A DNA stretch of 64,000 nucleotides from Oxytricha trifallax (Eukaryota > Ciliophora > Spirotrichea > Sporadotrichida > Oxytrichidae): positions 62,001 to 126,000 of the forward strand of contig ARYC01000675.1 in NCBI GenBank assembly GCA_000711775.1, read 5' to 3'. The notes under the pieces were generated by a model that ran no database searches, had not been told where the DNA came from, and saw only the letters and a list, made by a program, of their open reading frames with translations. Position 1 is the stretch's first letter. Every line of letters begins with the position of its first letter. This document shows positions 1 through 10,701 of this stretch, piece by piece. Made by a program: the position numbers and the translations under genes.

Positions 1-2
1 TT

Positions 3-254
3 ATTAACAAGAAGCGAAAGTTTAAACCCTACAAAGATATGACAAAACCTGAGAAAAAGGAAAGAATAAAAGACTACTTTTTATCATAGATTTATAGGTC
101 AAAATACATAGAGTATTAAATTTCTCATTTTAGTATAAATGTAATTTAATATTATGCTTACAGTTTGTATTTTAAATAAAACCCTGTAATATTTGCTAGG
201 ATTTGTGTTTTTATTATATATTTCACTGACTTTTATCTTAATCTAAAGCCTTGA
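3..254 (+). CDS. 3' end of an unidentified gene (partial)
   Basis: An open frame enters from the left edge (frame 3) and ends at TGA 252-254. Only the first part is convincing as protein: it is lysine-rich and hydrophilic (begins NKKRKFKPYKDMTKPEKKER) and uses G/C-containing codons. After about residue 30 the composition becomes AT-rich and non-descript, so the true end may be an intron, an IES or 3' flank rather than this TGA. The frame overlaps the last 30 bp of the convergent channel gene, which also suggests the real stop lies earlier or beyond an eliminated piece. No function can be named. Confidence 0.35.
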
Positions 255-3075
255 GTTCTTTGTTTATAATATCATCGTCATCTTGAATTTATCTAATCAA
301 CTTATCCTTTTCATCTTGCTCTTGCTAAATTCCTATTTTTAATAAATCAAGTATTAAAATTAAAAGATATCAGATAAAAATTACATTAATTAAATTCTGG
401 CTTAAGTTATTTTACTGGCAAATACTTGTAATTTACGTAATTTTTCCATTTTGGCTTCAGATATCTCTTCTTGCTCATCGAGGTTTTGAGATTAAGAATT
501 GCCAACTTAAATTTCTGATATATTATTGTTAAAAAGTAAGGATATCTAATTCAATCAATTTAAGTTATAAAAATCATTTGCATTTAGTTTTATAATTTCT
601 TAAATTTTAAACTCTATCATGAAAATAGTTAAATATGCGATTTTAATGCTCCAAAATATTTATAATTGTAAAAAATTGGTTAAGAAAGGAAGTATTATTG
701 CATTTATATTTAGCCAATAATGAACTCTTGTGTTAAGTATTAGATTGATGATTTGAATTCTTGATTAGGTTTCTTTCCTTCTTTAAGGTATTTCTTGAGT
801 ATATTGCTATTTTGGTCCATTTTATTTTGACACACTCTGATTGCTTTCATTAATTTTGAAGATTTCTTACCGACTCTCTTAATAACAGTATTCACAGTTT
901 CTTTTTCGCCCTATTCGATAGTTGGTTCTTCATCTGAGAAGAATTGTTCTAAAACTTCATCATCGAATTGTTGAGAGTTCTCTCCGTCTCCTATTGACTG
1001 CAAATTTTGAACTAAGTTCAGAGATGAGGGCATTTGTTTCAGGCCAAGAGTTTACTAAATTTTCAAAGCGAACTTCTTTTTGAAAGATCTGCCTAACGCT
1101 TTTAAAGGCGTTACTTTATCTAGTTTTTCCATTGCTTGAACGAAATGAAGTCTTCTTAAGAGTGATCTTTAACGGATGTTATCAGCTGAAATTGGAAAAA
1201 GATCACATAGTCTCAAGAAAACTTTTTTTGAAACACACATAAACCTGGTGTCATGGGATAGTTTAGCAGTTTAAAAGACTATGTTAGATTTAAGATCATA
1301 CAGAATTTGGTAGTCACCAAAAATTGCATATTGAGGTAGGTACATAAAATCCTTAATTTAAAATTTGTTGTAGAGTTTTACTCCTCCCTCTCTAATGAAA
1401 AATACCTCACTAAACCTTTGACCATATTACACAATTGTAGTCTCTGGTTAATAAATTCTACAATACATATTGATGATTAATTCATTGGTGAAACCTCGCT
1501 CGCAGTAATCGAAGAAATGTCTAAAATTCTATATAAAATCCTTGAATATAGTGTTAGTGATTTCAGTTTACATCTTTGGAGAGATTTAATAGTAGAATGG
1601 AAACTCCTCTATAATTAAGTTGAAATCATGCAAGAAAGCATCCTGGACATACTGCTTTATAACACTGTATAAATCGGGTGGAATATAGTATGGCTTATTT
1701 GATTTCTCAATTTTCTTGATCCAAATATCAAGCATGGATAGTTTTTCATCTATAAGGTCTTCAAAGTTGTCTGTCTTCTTTAACATAGCATTTATACTTC
1801 CCATCAAGAAAGAAAAGAAAGAAAGGCCAATGAATTCTAAGACCATGGTGAATAAGTATTCATATCTTGTATGACCGGTATAATCTCCGTATCCCACTGT
1901 TGTCAAAGTTTCTAGAATCCAATAAACTGAGAAAATGTAGATCTAACTGCTGTTATTTTCGTCAAAACTCTAATTCCCACTGCTATCCTTAAAGAAGACC
2001 CAGGATTAACGCTCTTCTATTGGCAAGTACTGGTCATATAACCCAAGGAAGCACCATATACATGCTAACATATGAGTTGAGAATATTACGAACAAGAAAA
2101 GTGAAAAAAACTTAATGAAATTTATAATGACTATTTTGGACAATAGAAATTATACTTTAGCTACTCTCTTTTTTAAAAAAATTATGATTATAAAGTGATA
2201 ATAAATCAACGTTATCTTGTACCTTCATTCTGTTATATCCTCTAGATTGCAAAAACTTCACCAAAATAGTGTTAAACATCTTGAACAATCTGTTTGTATG
2301 AACAAATCTGCATAGTTTAAAGCCATATAACGACCGAGATTAATCTCTAGTAATGAATCCAGGAAAAACAGAAAGAAAATCAAAAATGAAGTAACCTCTA
2401 TATAAAAAAAAACTTTAAGGAAAATTTGTAAATTATTATAGAATGCAATTTAAAATGAGAAATTAATTTTGCATAACTAGTTTAAATCACTATATCAAAT
2501 AATATATTGATAATACTTTAAATATGCAATTGCTGTTTATCTGAAAGTTTTCTATTCATTTCTTATTTTGAAAAAGCTCAAGAATATATCAATACTAAAT
2601 ATAATGTCATTTGCCAATTCTATTTTTTCAACATTCTAGTAATATTAGCTGAAGACCAATCTAAATTAAAAAAGGTTAATTAGTTTCAAAAAGATAATAT
2701 AAACTGTTTAAATTAGTTTCTTACATAAATGGGGTTGTAAAGAGAGTGTATATTGTGAATACATTCATGATCATTTCCCAAGCTTGAGGCATAGTTTTTG
2801 TTTTATTTATCAGATACCATTTGCCTGTGTCTTGAACTTCACCACTCTAGAAGTCGCTGTTAATATTGTAAATTAACTATATTGTTATATATTTACCAAT
2901 GGAAAATTGCTCCCAAATCTGATATTATGCTAAAAAATGAGATTACATAATTGTAGTCGTCATCTATAGGTACAGCTAGAATTTCTTGTTGATAAGCTCT
3001 TGTCATTCGATTGACAATAACCTACTACCAGAAATATCTACGAGCTTGTCCCCACAAGTATTTTATTCTTTTCAT
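223..3075 (-). CDS. Voltage-gated K+ channel with C-terminal cyclic-nucleotide-binding fold
   Basis: Six-transmembrane channel of the EAG/CNG/HCN-like superfamily that is greatly expanded in ciliates. The start MKRIKYLWGQARRYF is at 3075. Visible in order: S1 (MNVFTIYTLFTTPF), S2 (LANDIIFSIDIFLSFFK), S3 (GYFIFDFLSVFPGFITRD), an S4 with regularly spaced basic residues (KLCRFVHTNRLFKMF), S5, a pore with the K+ filter TTVGYGDY near 1890, S6, a C-linker (LDIWIKKIEKSNKPYYIPPD) and a beta-roll like a cyclic-nucleotide domain. That fold reads FGDYQILYDLKS where ligand-binding members have a conserved Arg in the phosphate cassette, so nucleotide binding is doubtful. A long acidic/basic tail follows. 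At least three GT-AG introns and three IESs (listed separately) interrupt it; the tail reaches TGA 223-225 only after two of them are removed. It would act in the plasma or ciliary membrane. Confidence 0.9.
326..397 (-). other. IES in K+ channel tail, pointer TAAATTC
   Basis: Perfect 7 bp direct repeat taaattc at 326-332 and 391-397 (65 bp apart). Removing one copy plus the interval joins ...TQARIQ to QEQDEKDKLIRQIQ on the minus strand in one open frame to the TGA at 223. The interval is AT-rich and without removal the frame is lost. A GT-AG intron is possible in part of it, but only the pointer junction keeps the phase exactly. Confidence 0.75.
501..717 (-). other. IES in K+ channel tail, pointer GCCAA
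   Basis: Direct repeat gccaa at 501-505 and 713-717, 212 bp apart. Deleting one copy and the interval joins ...YLTQEFIIG to NSQSQNLDEQEEISEAK in frame. The undeleted frame runs into AT-rich sequence and a TGA, and no GT-AG pair gives the same phase. Confidence 0.8.
2863..2885 (-). other. Very short IES near channel N-terminus, pointer ATATTGT
   Basis: Overlap-free direct repeat atattgt at 2863-2869 and 2879-2885, only 16 bp apart. Removing 16 bp joins ...GAIFHWQIYNN to INSDFQSGEVQDTGKW in frame. The only GT-AG alternative (20 nt) gives the wrong phase. Because it is so short it could also be an indel or assembly difference, hence modest confidence. Confidence 0.5.
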
Positions 3076-3335
3076 TCATTTATCATAAAAAGAATAGAAA
3101 TATATAGAATAAGAAATATATGAATATCTGGAATTTCCCTTTTTCAATATGTAAGATTATAACATTTCATAACGTCAGACAATATTCTTGTGAATCTTTT
3201 TAATTTTTGTAAAAATAAAGTCAGTCTTAATGTATTATCCTAATCTATCAATGAAATTTATTGTATTTATTCTTGCTGTCTAGCCAATCTCCATTGTATT
3301 TGCAAATTAAAAGTAAAATGAAAGAGCTAATTTTC

Positions 3336-4180
3336 TCAATACTTTAAATCGTTGGTGTCACAATTATTCAATGAAATGTACAGCAATCCTACAGTTAGTA
3401 AAGGCAGGCATGTTATAACACCCCTAAATAGTTTAGTGTGTCTAAAAGGCTCTGTGAAAAGTCTATATAACATGTATAGTAGGGAGGCTACATAAGGAAC
3501 ATGAAGAATTTTGTAGTATGGCCAGGTTATCAGCAGACAATCTCAAATTGAATTCAAAGAGTCAAAATAAAATTCAATGAAAATTTTTTAAATGAAAAGC
3601 CCAAGGTAGAGTGAAGAACCAAGGGTAGTACTATATAAAAACAGCAAATAAGCTGCCATGTAACGTAGCAACGTGATGTATGACCATTCCAAGCATGCAT
3701 TTCTCCTCAATTATATCGTAATGATTTATTATGTAGTAGATGTCATTGATGTAGTACCAACTTGCCACAACTACATACATTCTCCAAAAGTGATCCCTCC
3801 AGGAACCTCGCAAAATTTTAAATTTTGAAATTGAACTATCTTGTTTCTTTCTTATTTCTAAAATGTATTCTTCTCGCATTTAAGATTCCTCGTAGATTAA
3901 AAAATATTAAACCATGCAATAGTTTTAATGTTTTTTTAAGCTAAACAAAGGCTTGATTTTATGAATAGTAATAATAGATGGTATTTTTGAAGCTAAACTA
4001 AGTCCACATGTAATATATCACAAGTATGAACGAAGGTATAAGCATTGATACTTAGAAATACCACCATACGACATTATGAGGAGATAACTCAGTTGTGTAT
4101 ATTTTGCGCCCAAATTCATCAAAAGTTGGTTTGATGTAAACGTGGGAAGGAGAAGTGCCAAGTTGATTAGCAGGATCCAT
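3336..4180 (-). CDS. TLC-domain multi-pass membrane protein
   Basis: After removal of two IESs this reads as one open frame of roughly 250 residues from MDPANQLGTSPSHVY (start 4180) to TGA 3336-3338. It has several hydrophobic segments (VSMLIPSFILVIYYMW, MYVVVASWYYINDIYYI, GVITCLPLLTVGLLYI) and the motif MLGMVIHHVATLHGSLF. That motif resembles the His-His signature of TRAM-LAG1-CLN8 (TLC) proteins, which are lipid-sensing or lipid-synthesising proteins of the ER and other membranes. An internal SWRDHFWRMY also fits the family. The Lag1-specific ceramide synthase motif is not obvious, so a TLCD/TMEM-like role is more likely than ceramide synthesis. It lies upstream of the K+ channel on the same strand with 260 bp between them. 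No GT-AG intron is needed. Confidence 0.75.
3538..3578 (-). other. IES in TLC gene, pointer CAAT
   Basis: Direct repeat caat at 3538-3541 and 3575-3578, 37 bp apart. Deletion removes an in-frame TGA and joins ...PWAFHLKNFH to CLLITWPYYKILHVPY in one frame. The interval has no GT at its upstream end, so it cannot be a normal intron. Confidence 0.8.
3938..3998 (-). other. IES in TLC gene, pointer AAGCTAAAC
   Basis: Perfect 9 bp direct repeat aagctaaac at 3938-3946 and 3990-3998, 52 bp apart. Excision joins ...YYMWTQFSLKKHQN to YCMVQYFLIYEESQMREEY in frame. This is the longest pointer seen in the window and one of the clearest IES calls. Confidence 0.85.
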
Positions 4181-4186
4181 TATGAA

Positions 4187-4869
4187 GTCAATTATCTTTT
4201 AATAGTAAATAAGTTTAATTAAAAGAAAGGGGTTGTTTATTTTAATAAAGTAAAAGGAATTAATTTCAATTAAAAATAAGCTACAGTTTAATTAATTTCA
4301 ATTAATTATTTAGCGGCATAGTGATAGATTACAAATATTGCTTTAATTTTAGCTAACTCATATAAAGTTAAAAGTTAAATTAAATAAATAAAAGTTTTAA
4401 TGGGAAATTAATTAGCTTGCAATGCAGCAATGTGCACTCGTACAGATGCACATTTAGATCACTTTCATTTAAACGGTCCAACCCCTATGGAGAATTAAAA
4501 CTCTGATAATTAATTCGACTCTCAATAAAATTAATAAAACACTCCAAACGATTAAAGAACTCATAATGACTATGAAAAAAATAAAAGTACGATGGACTCC
4601 CAAAAGAGAAGTATAACAAACAGCCAAAATAATGACAATAATATCACACATTAATCTTAAATACATAATGAATTATTAGCTTCACTTTTGGATTAAAATC
4701 GTAGAAGGCACAGCACAATTTAAGAAGAGGAAAATGAGGATGATACTTGCCTATCAGATAATGAATGAAGTCAAAGCAATAATTAAAATTCCACAAAATC
4801 TCAAAGCAGTCAAATTAAAGTTGCACAATTATAGCAAAATTTTGCATAAAATATCTCTTATCAATAGTA
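4187..4869. other. Intergenic, AT-rich
   Basis: Very AT-rich sequence upstream of the TLC gene. One short minus-strand hydrophobic frame (4469-4666) is present, but it lacks codon bias and conserved features; it is not called as a gene. Confidence 0.5.
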
Positions 4870-5288
4870 AAGTTATTGGGGGGGGGGGAAGTTTCCTGCC
4901 CCCAACATTAAAATTTTTATTGTCTGACTATAAAAATATTAGAAACAATAAATTTCAGTTTCAATTACCATAACCACCATGTACTAAACAACTTTTATTA
5001 TTTTATAATTTTCAAGGTACATAATTATTCTTTATCAAATTAAGTATTATAAACAAGGCTAAAATAATTGTTTTTTATGAATAATTAATGTGATTTTCAA
5101 TAAAATGTTAATTTATTATCAAAATAGAAATGATATTTGAAGCTAAATTAAAAATAATTATATCATAATTAATGATAAAGATTCTTTGAAAATTATAAAA
5201 ATTACTTATTTTTATGTATGGGGCAGGAAACTTCTCCCTTTGAGTGCATATAAAATTTTGGGGCAGGAAACTTCCCCCCCAAGTTATT
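4870..5288. mobile_element. MITE-like element with 8 bp target duplication
   Basis: A 403 bp element (4878-5280) bounded by perfect 8 bp direct repeats aagttatt (4870-4877 and 5281-5288). Its ends are inverted repeats: 11 G's followed by AAGTTTCCTGCCCC at the left, and 7 C's preceded by the complement at the right. A second copy of the right subterminal motif lies at 5220-5239. The interior is AT-rich with no credible ORF. An 8 bp duplication is typical of hAT-type transposases, so this looks like a non-autonomous hAT-like element; the family assignment is inference. Confidence 0.85.
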
Positions 5289-5807
5289 ATATCTTGGGCA
5301 ATGATTAAAATTTGTCTCCTGGAGAAAATAGCTCTATATATCTAAAGACTGAAGAGTAGAAATATTTGAACACGATAACAGATGACTATGAAAGTGCAAG
5401 CATTAAACTTAGGAAAAATCCTTCTTATTGGAAGGATTAAACTAAATTTATGAATTCTATTATGTTTACTATTATAATATTAAATAGGAAGAAATTATCT
5501 TAAAAAATAACGTCAATTATACTATAATTGCTAAAGAACTTTAATTTAAAACATTTTAAATTAAATAAAAGCTTAATAAAACAGCCCCTTTTTATTTTTT
5601 TAAATTTCAGTGCTAATATAAATCAATAGAAACAATAAGCTAATTGAAATAACTGATAATGAATTAGTATATTTCTATTTGATATCCCAAAAATAATACC
5701 AAATCTTGGAATAGTAATATCAAAAGTCTGCATAGTAACTTAAAAGTAGCACCTAAAATAACATATCAAATCGAAGATGGACTTCTACAGATAACAATAA
5801 AAAATTA
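5289..5807. other. Intergenic, nothing recognised
   Basis: AT-rich region between the MITE-like element and the next start codon. No conserved reading frame, RNA gene or repeat was recognised. Confidence 0.4.
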
Positions 5808-6650
5808 ATGAGTAAAACTATGATAACCCCAAAACCAGAGCAAATAAATAGCATTTAGGAGCTTCTCGAAGTTTTAGATATAGTAAGTACTTTTAATTCA
5901 ATTTTATCATCCAGCTTTTTATAGAATAGAAAAGGAGAGTTTGAGCATAACGGAAAGCGATTTCAGCTAAATTAAGCATTAATTTTGGGGTACTAGATTA
6001 TTGTTGAACAAAATGGACCACAAGTGAATGGATTAGGCTCATATAATCAATAGTACTTTGACACCTAATCGATTTAATCAGAGAGACATAAGGAAATATA
6101 GCAGTCAATCTTCTATGACTATTTTATGAATGACAGCTAAGAGGAGATTAAGGAGGAGTCTGAAGAGTTAAAAGATTAAGAGGACAATACAAGCCTGAGC
6201 AGATATTAGCGATTGGAAACTGAGATTTAAAATGACATCAATAAATCTGAGCAAGATCAAGGAGATGATTTGCTAATATTATCATATTATTTATTTTACG
6301 ATTCTAGTTAGGATCCAGCAGAATATAAGGAGATATTGCCATTTAATGAAGAAATTTAGAAATTCATAAGTTTGGAGGACTTGGAAACTTATGACCACAA
6401 AAACGACTAATAATCCTTTTTTACTCACCTTGAATAAATTGATGATTTGGGGCAGACTTAAGAAGTTAAAAATATAAGTTTAAGGAATTCTTAGGCAGGA
6501 AAAGTTAATAGAAGTTCTAATAGATCAAGAAAATTGAGTGAACATTAAATTAGAAAAAGTTTAGGACTCTTTAATATGTAATTAAAAATAAATGGTATTT
6601 TTTATGTTTTTTTTATTACTTCAAAGATCAGTCTTGATTTATCATTCTGA
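5808..6650 (+). CDS. Unidentified acidic, glutamine-rich protein
   Basis: Start MSKTMITPKPEQINS at 5808. A clean GT-AG intron (gtaagtact...tttttatag, about 42 nt, phase 0) follows LLEVLDI. The second exon begins NRKGEFEHNGKRFQLNQ and stays open through many TAA/TAG codons to TGA 6648-6650, about 260 residues in all. The body is acidic (runs of E and D, for example SQEEIKEESEELKDQEDN) and ends with a basic, serine-rich segment (KVNRSSNRSRKLSEHQ). The last 25 residues are hydrophobic and AT-rich and may instead be 3' flank. No domain was recognised. It is IES-free as far as can be seen. Confidence 0.6.
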
Positions 6651-6816
6651 CCTTAAGTATTAATTTCAAGTACTTTTGTATATTGTTTTAAATTTATTAG
6701 CATATCTTATCTTTTTAAAATTATTATTTAATAGGTCATATTTTCTCCCTAGTTTATTGTAAGATGAGTGATTTATCAATATTTTATACTTTCTTGTTAA
6801 TTAACATAATTAATCA

Positions 6817-8223
6817 TCACTAATCAGCGTCTGGAATTGTCTTCTTCTTAGGTTTCTTCTTTTTAGAATTTTATGATTGCTAAATTTCTAAATTGCTAAT
6901 TTAATCATTGATTAAGGAATCCTCACTAAATTATTTGGAAGAAGTTTTATTTGACTATACAGCTAGTGATCCACCACTTTATTCAAACTTATGAGAAATC
7001 TTAAAGTTTAATTCTTATATCGACACTCCATCGCTTGCCTTACTTGGATATGTTTGATCTACACCTCCAACTATCAAAACTTTATCTAGAAGTCTCTGCT
7101 CATTATAAAATGGAAGTAAGGCATGACCGAATCTGAAAGTAGGAAAGTCTTAACCAATAAGGTTAATATCTTTCCAAGTATATTTGGCAATATCATAAAT
7201 CGTGGCTTTCATTATTCTTTTCTTGGGAATATCTTAGTTCGTTTGAGCTTCATAGTCATACCATAGAATGCCTATATGTATCGGATCTAACCTGAAACAT
7301 GAGTGATTCACAAGATTGTTTGGAAGGGGATCAGATTACTCCAGAGGTTTAATAGATATTTGTTAGAATGTTGATGCGTCCATGTCAAAGTTTAGAATCA
7401 TCTCATCTGCTGGGATAGGTTGAGGGTCAATGAAATTGTTTTGGTAGGTACCTCCAATAATGAACATATTGTACTAATCTATTACAACTGCACAATGAGC
7501 TTATCTACCTTTAGGCTTAAAGTCTAGTCTGTACTTCACTTAGGTGAACTTATAAGTTGAGGCATCAAACTCATCCATGGTATCAATAATTTTAGCTTGA
7601 TCATCTAAACCTCCATATAGATAGACTTTATGCTTAAAATTAGCTATTGAGTAGTTTATCCTGGTGATTGAAGGCCCAAATTTGGGGAATGTAATTGGGA
7701 ACATTCTTTTCATATTAAAGTCGAATACTTTAACAGGAGAAATCTTTGAGGCAGTAGAAAATATGTACAATCTCTCATTTATAACCACAGATCTCTAATA
7801 TTGCGATCTATCAATATGCGGATAATTCTCATCCTTTTCTTAATCCTGAGACCATTCTATTTAAGTTATGTTATAGAGATCCCCTTTATTTTATTGATTA
7901 AGTATGTTCAAAGCATATCCCTCTGCAAGTTCTGATTTAAGATTTTCTTAATTTTTCTCAAAGTTTTGGGATGGAGCAGAAATAAATAAAAGGCCCTCTC
8001 CTATATGATTAATTAAGGCTGGATGATAGAGATTCAGCTTTGCTTATGGAGCAACATTTATTGTCTGCTCAGTATAGTAGCAGTTTAGGTATTTTTATAT
8101 TTCAATTAGCTTTGGTTTTAAGGGTTTTTATACTTAATTTTACTATTCATCTGAGTCAATTTCTTGCTACATTTAGTAAAATTAAAATAGGAATATTAAA
8201 TCTGTCTAATATTATATTTTCAT
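6817..8223 (-). CDS. Kelch-repeat-like beta-propeller protein
   Basis: A single uninterrupted frame of about 465 codons using TAA/TAG as Gln, ending at TGA 6817-6819. The start could be ATG 8223 (MKIQYQTD) or ATG 8172 (MQQEIDSD). Kelch-like blades are visible: YSIANFKHKVYLYGGL with the diagnostic GG, then GRQAHCAVVIDQYNMFIIGG, HSCFRLDPIHIGILWYDYE and RFGHALLPFYNEQ followed by VLIVGGVDQ. These resemble the G-R-X-H...GG pattern of kelch repeats. The C-terminus is a basic SKKKKPKKKTIPD tail. Kelch propellers usually mediate protein-protein binding. It is divergently transcribed from the SSNA1-like gene with about 190 bp between starts. Confidence 0.75.
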
Positions 8224-8413
8224 TAATGCACTAAAATAATCATATTTCATAATCTATTAATTTTTAGATTACATCATGTCTTTTTTCCATTTTTAAATTC
8301 AAAGATAATTAATGATTATCTTACTTTACTCTACAATATATTTTTATAATAATTCAAACTTGATTTTATAATTTAAACATTAAATCTCTTAATATAAAAC
8401 CATTTGATCTATA

Positions 8414-8716
8414 ATGCAAAGTGACTACGACACCGTAAACACCCTGAAGATAAAAGTTCTCGAATTAAAGAAGCGCAGAGATGAAATTGCAACTACTCTG
8501 ATGCGTGACCGCATGACCATCACTTAGTATGACGAAGAAATTTAGAAGCTAGAGAGAGAAAAATAGAAAATATAGATGGCGAGCGAGGACAGGGAAATAA
8601 ATCTAAGGAAGTTCGATGATTTAATCAAATAAAGTGATGCTGCCATATAAAAGCTGGTTATGAGCACATAGAAACTTAACGAAGCACTTAATTAAGCACT
8701 TGAAGAGAATCTATGA
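8414..8716 (+). CDS. SSNA1/DIP13-like centriole and basal-body coiled-coil protein
   Basis: Intact 100-residue ORF (ATG 8414, TGA 8714) with no intron or IES. It is a single coiled coil starting with a KIKVLELKKRRDEIAT segment and ending with the region REINLRKFDDLIKQSDAAI then QKLVMSTQKLNEALNQ. That C-terminal pattern (a hydrophobic heptad, then a D/E-R/D-I-x-E/Q-x-x-A segment before a L-x-S-T/S-Q-x-L stretch) resembles SSNA1 (NA14/DIP13), a microtubule-binding protein of about 110-120 residues found at centrioles, basal bodies and axonemes. Length and architecture match. The identification is by motif memory only, so the symbol is not asserted. Confidence 0.65.
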
Positions 8717-9160
8717 GAAAACTCAATAAAAATCACCGAGTATATTCGAGGAGTGGACATTGCAAAATAAACTTTAAGAAATAAACTGTGTATAAATAAG
8801 TGCAAGTTATCATTTTTCATAATATTTCAACTTAAATCAAAATTAAAATTCATGCATGAGTGATGCCAAAAATATACCAATCAAATTTAATTTATTAATT
8901 TTTAAAATTGTGGCCTCTAATCATTCAAAATTGCAACCAAAGTATAATGACCAATTTATTATAAACTTATTACTGAAGAACGTTTTTCATGTGTCAAAAT
9001 TTTCTTAGATTTCTCCGAAAATTTATAAGGCATTCTCATGGAAGCCAGGATGAATATCTTAATTCCTCTCTAGAGTCTTTAGAGCCAATTTTGAAAATTC
9101 CCAAATAATTTCATTCAGAATCACTTTAAATTATTTTCATCATATTTTAATAGTATCATT
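8717..9160. other. Convergent intergenic region
   Basis: AT-rich sequence between the SSNA1-like gene and the converging gene on the minus strand. Nothing recognised. Confidence 0.4.
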
Positions 9161-10611
9161 TCATTTTTAAAAAAAACTTTTAACTGATTCTACTTAAAAA
9201 TATAAAATTAGAATGGCGTGTTTAATAGATTCTTGAACTTCTGTTCTACTTTGCTGTTTCTCCACAAATATTGCACCGCTTTGATAGACGAAAAACAAAT
9301 ACAGATAGGACAAGAATGGATTTTTGAAGAATTTCTCCTTCACTGCTTTGTTATAGCGGTAGCATGGGTCGCCAATCAGAGGGTCATAGACTTAGAGTTA
9401 CTTGCATCTGCCACTAGGTACTAGTAGTTTCTTAGGCTCCTCTTCCTCTGTGTTTTATAGAAATCACAAAAGTAAATCGAAATATATATGCCTAACTATT
9501 TCGATCTCCAATGCTATTCTATCGCAATATAATACAACCACATTAAATAAATTATTCAACAGAGTTTTGTTAAGGAGTGAAAGTTTTTATCCGTTCAAGC
9601 ATTTAGGCAGAAGCTGGAGTAAGAATCTCATTTTTTGCAACATTTGCTATTAATTCTTCTGATACAACTTAGAAATCCTTTTTCTTTTTATAGTGGTCCG
9701 CGCTCTATGTTTGCTTGCACTTGTTCATGTAATTATATATCTCTAAAATTTCCTCATTTGTTAAATTATGTGTTGCTTAAATAAAAAGTTTTAGTTTTAA
9801 AACTTCCAAATAAAAATAAATTTGAACTTTATAAAATGTATTTAATTTAAAAAATACCTTTTGCTTGTTGCATGAAATTATCTTTTCTCTGATCGCTGAC
9901 TTTATCATATTCTTTCTTAGCTTAAATTCTGAATAATTTTCTTATAAAATATAAATATCATCAATAGAATAATACCCCTAAATAATTATAAATTACTTAG
10001 CATAGAACTTTTTGAAAGCTCTTAAAACTGATCGTCTCTCAGGTACATTTGGCTCTTTCCCCTGCTCGTCAACTTTGCCTTTAAATGGTCTTCCCACCTT
10101 TCGCTTGCTGTAGTCATCTGAACCATATTTATATACAATCGTATTTACTTATATAAAATATTAATTATTTAGCCATTAAAACTTATAAATCTTACCACCA
10201 TTAGATCTCTCCTTCTTAGGACTCCCTTTTTATCTCTTTGCCGCTTGATTGTTCTACTGCCTAATATCAAAACATTCACTAAATGCATAATTATGAGAGA
10301 GAATATTGTTGTTTTCTTATTCGTTCTATCTCACAGAAGTTTGAAATTTTATAGTATTTGCAAGTACTAGCCCATGTGGTCTATTTTATTAATCTTCAAA
10401 CTTTTATATTGAAAATGAAGGTGGATTGAAAAATTTATATTAATTTACTTAAAATTCTCAATATAATTATAGATTTTATTATAATGATTGAAAGAAGACG
10501 TAGCTGTTGGTAATTAAGACAAAGTCGTTTGATATTTCATATCGTTATTTATAAATATTGGTCCTTAATACCTATTTTGCTAAATTTCCTTCTATTAAAC
10601 TCTATTTTCAT
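9161..10611 (-). CDS. Basic, probably nuclear protein with AT-hook-like motif
   Basis: A multi-exon minus-strand gene. A possible first exon MKIEFNRRKFSKI starts at 10611. The next exon is polar (HGLVLANTIKFQTSVRQ, then KRQKGSPKKERSNGGK). Another contains SDDYSKRKVGRPFKGKVDE, which holds an AT-hook-like R-K-x-G-R-P core, followed by PERRSVLRAFKKFYAK and AKKEYDKVSDQRKDNFMQQ. Later blocks are NLTNEEILEIYNYMNKC and EEEPKKLLVPSGRCKQ. The end is taken as TGA 9161-9163. Several short GT-AG introns are clear (for example after SNGGK and FYAK); some other junctions could be IESs. DNA binding in the nucleus is inferred from the basic AT-hook-like patch only. No family was recognised. Confidence 0.5.
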
Positions 10612-10701
10612 AATTTTCTAATTTTAAACTTCGCTTCATGTCTCTCTTTCTTTCTTTTTATACTTTTTATATAATGATAACAGAAATAATTTAAAGGTAA
10701 T

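Noticed and set aside
4734-4973. 79-residue plus-strand ORF with a glycine run
   Set aside because: The glycine run is the G-tract terminus of the MITE; no conserved coding signal.
9218-9653. Two plus-strand ORFs of 68 and 83 residues
   Set aside because: Antisense shadows of the AT-hook-like gene, whose frame has better composition.
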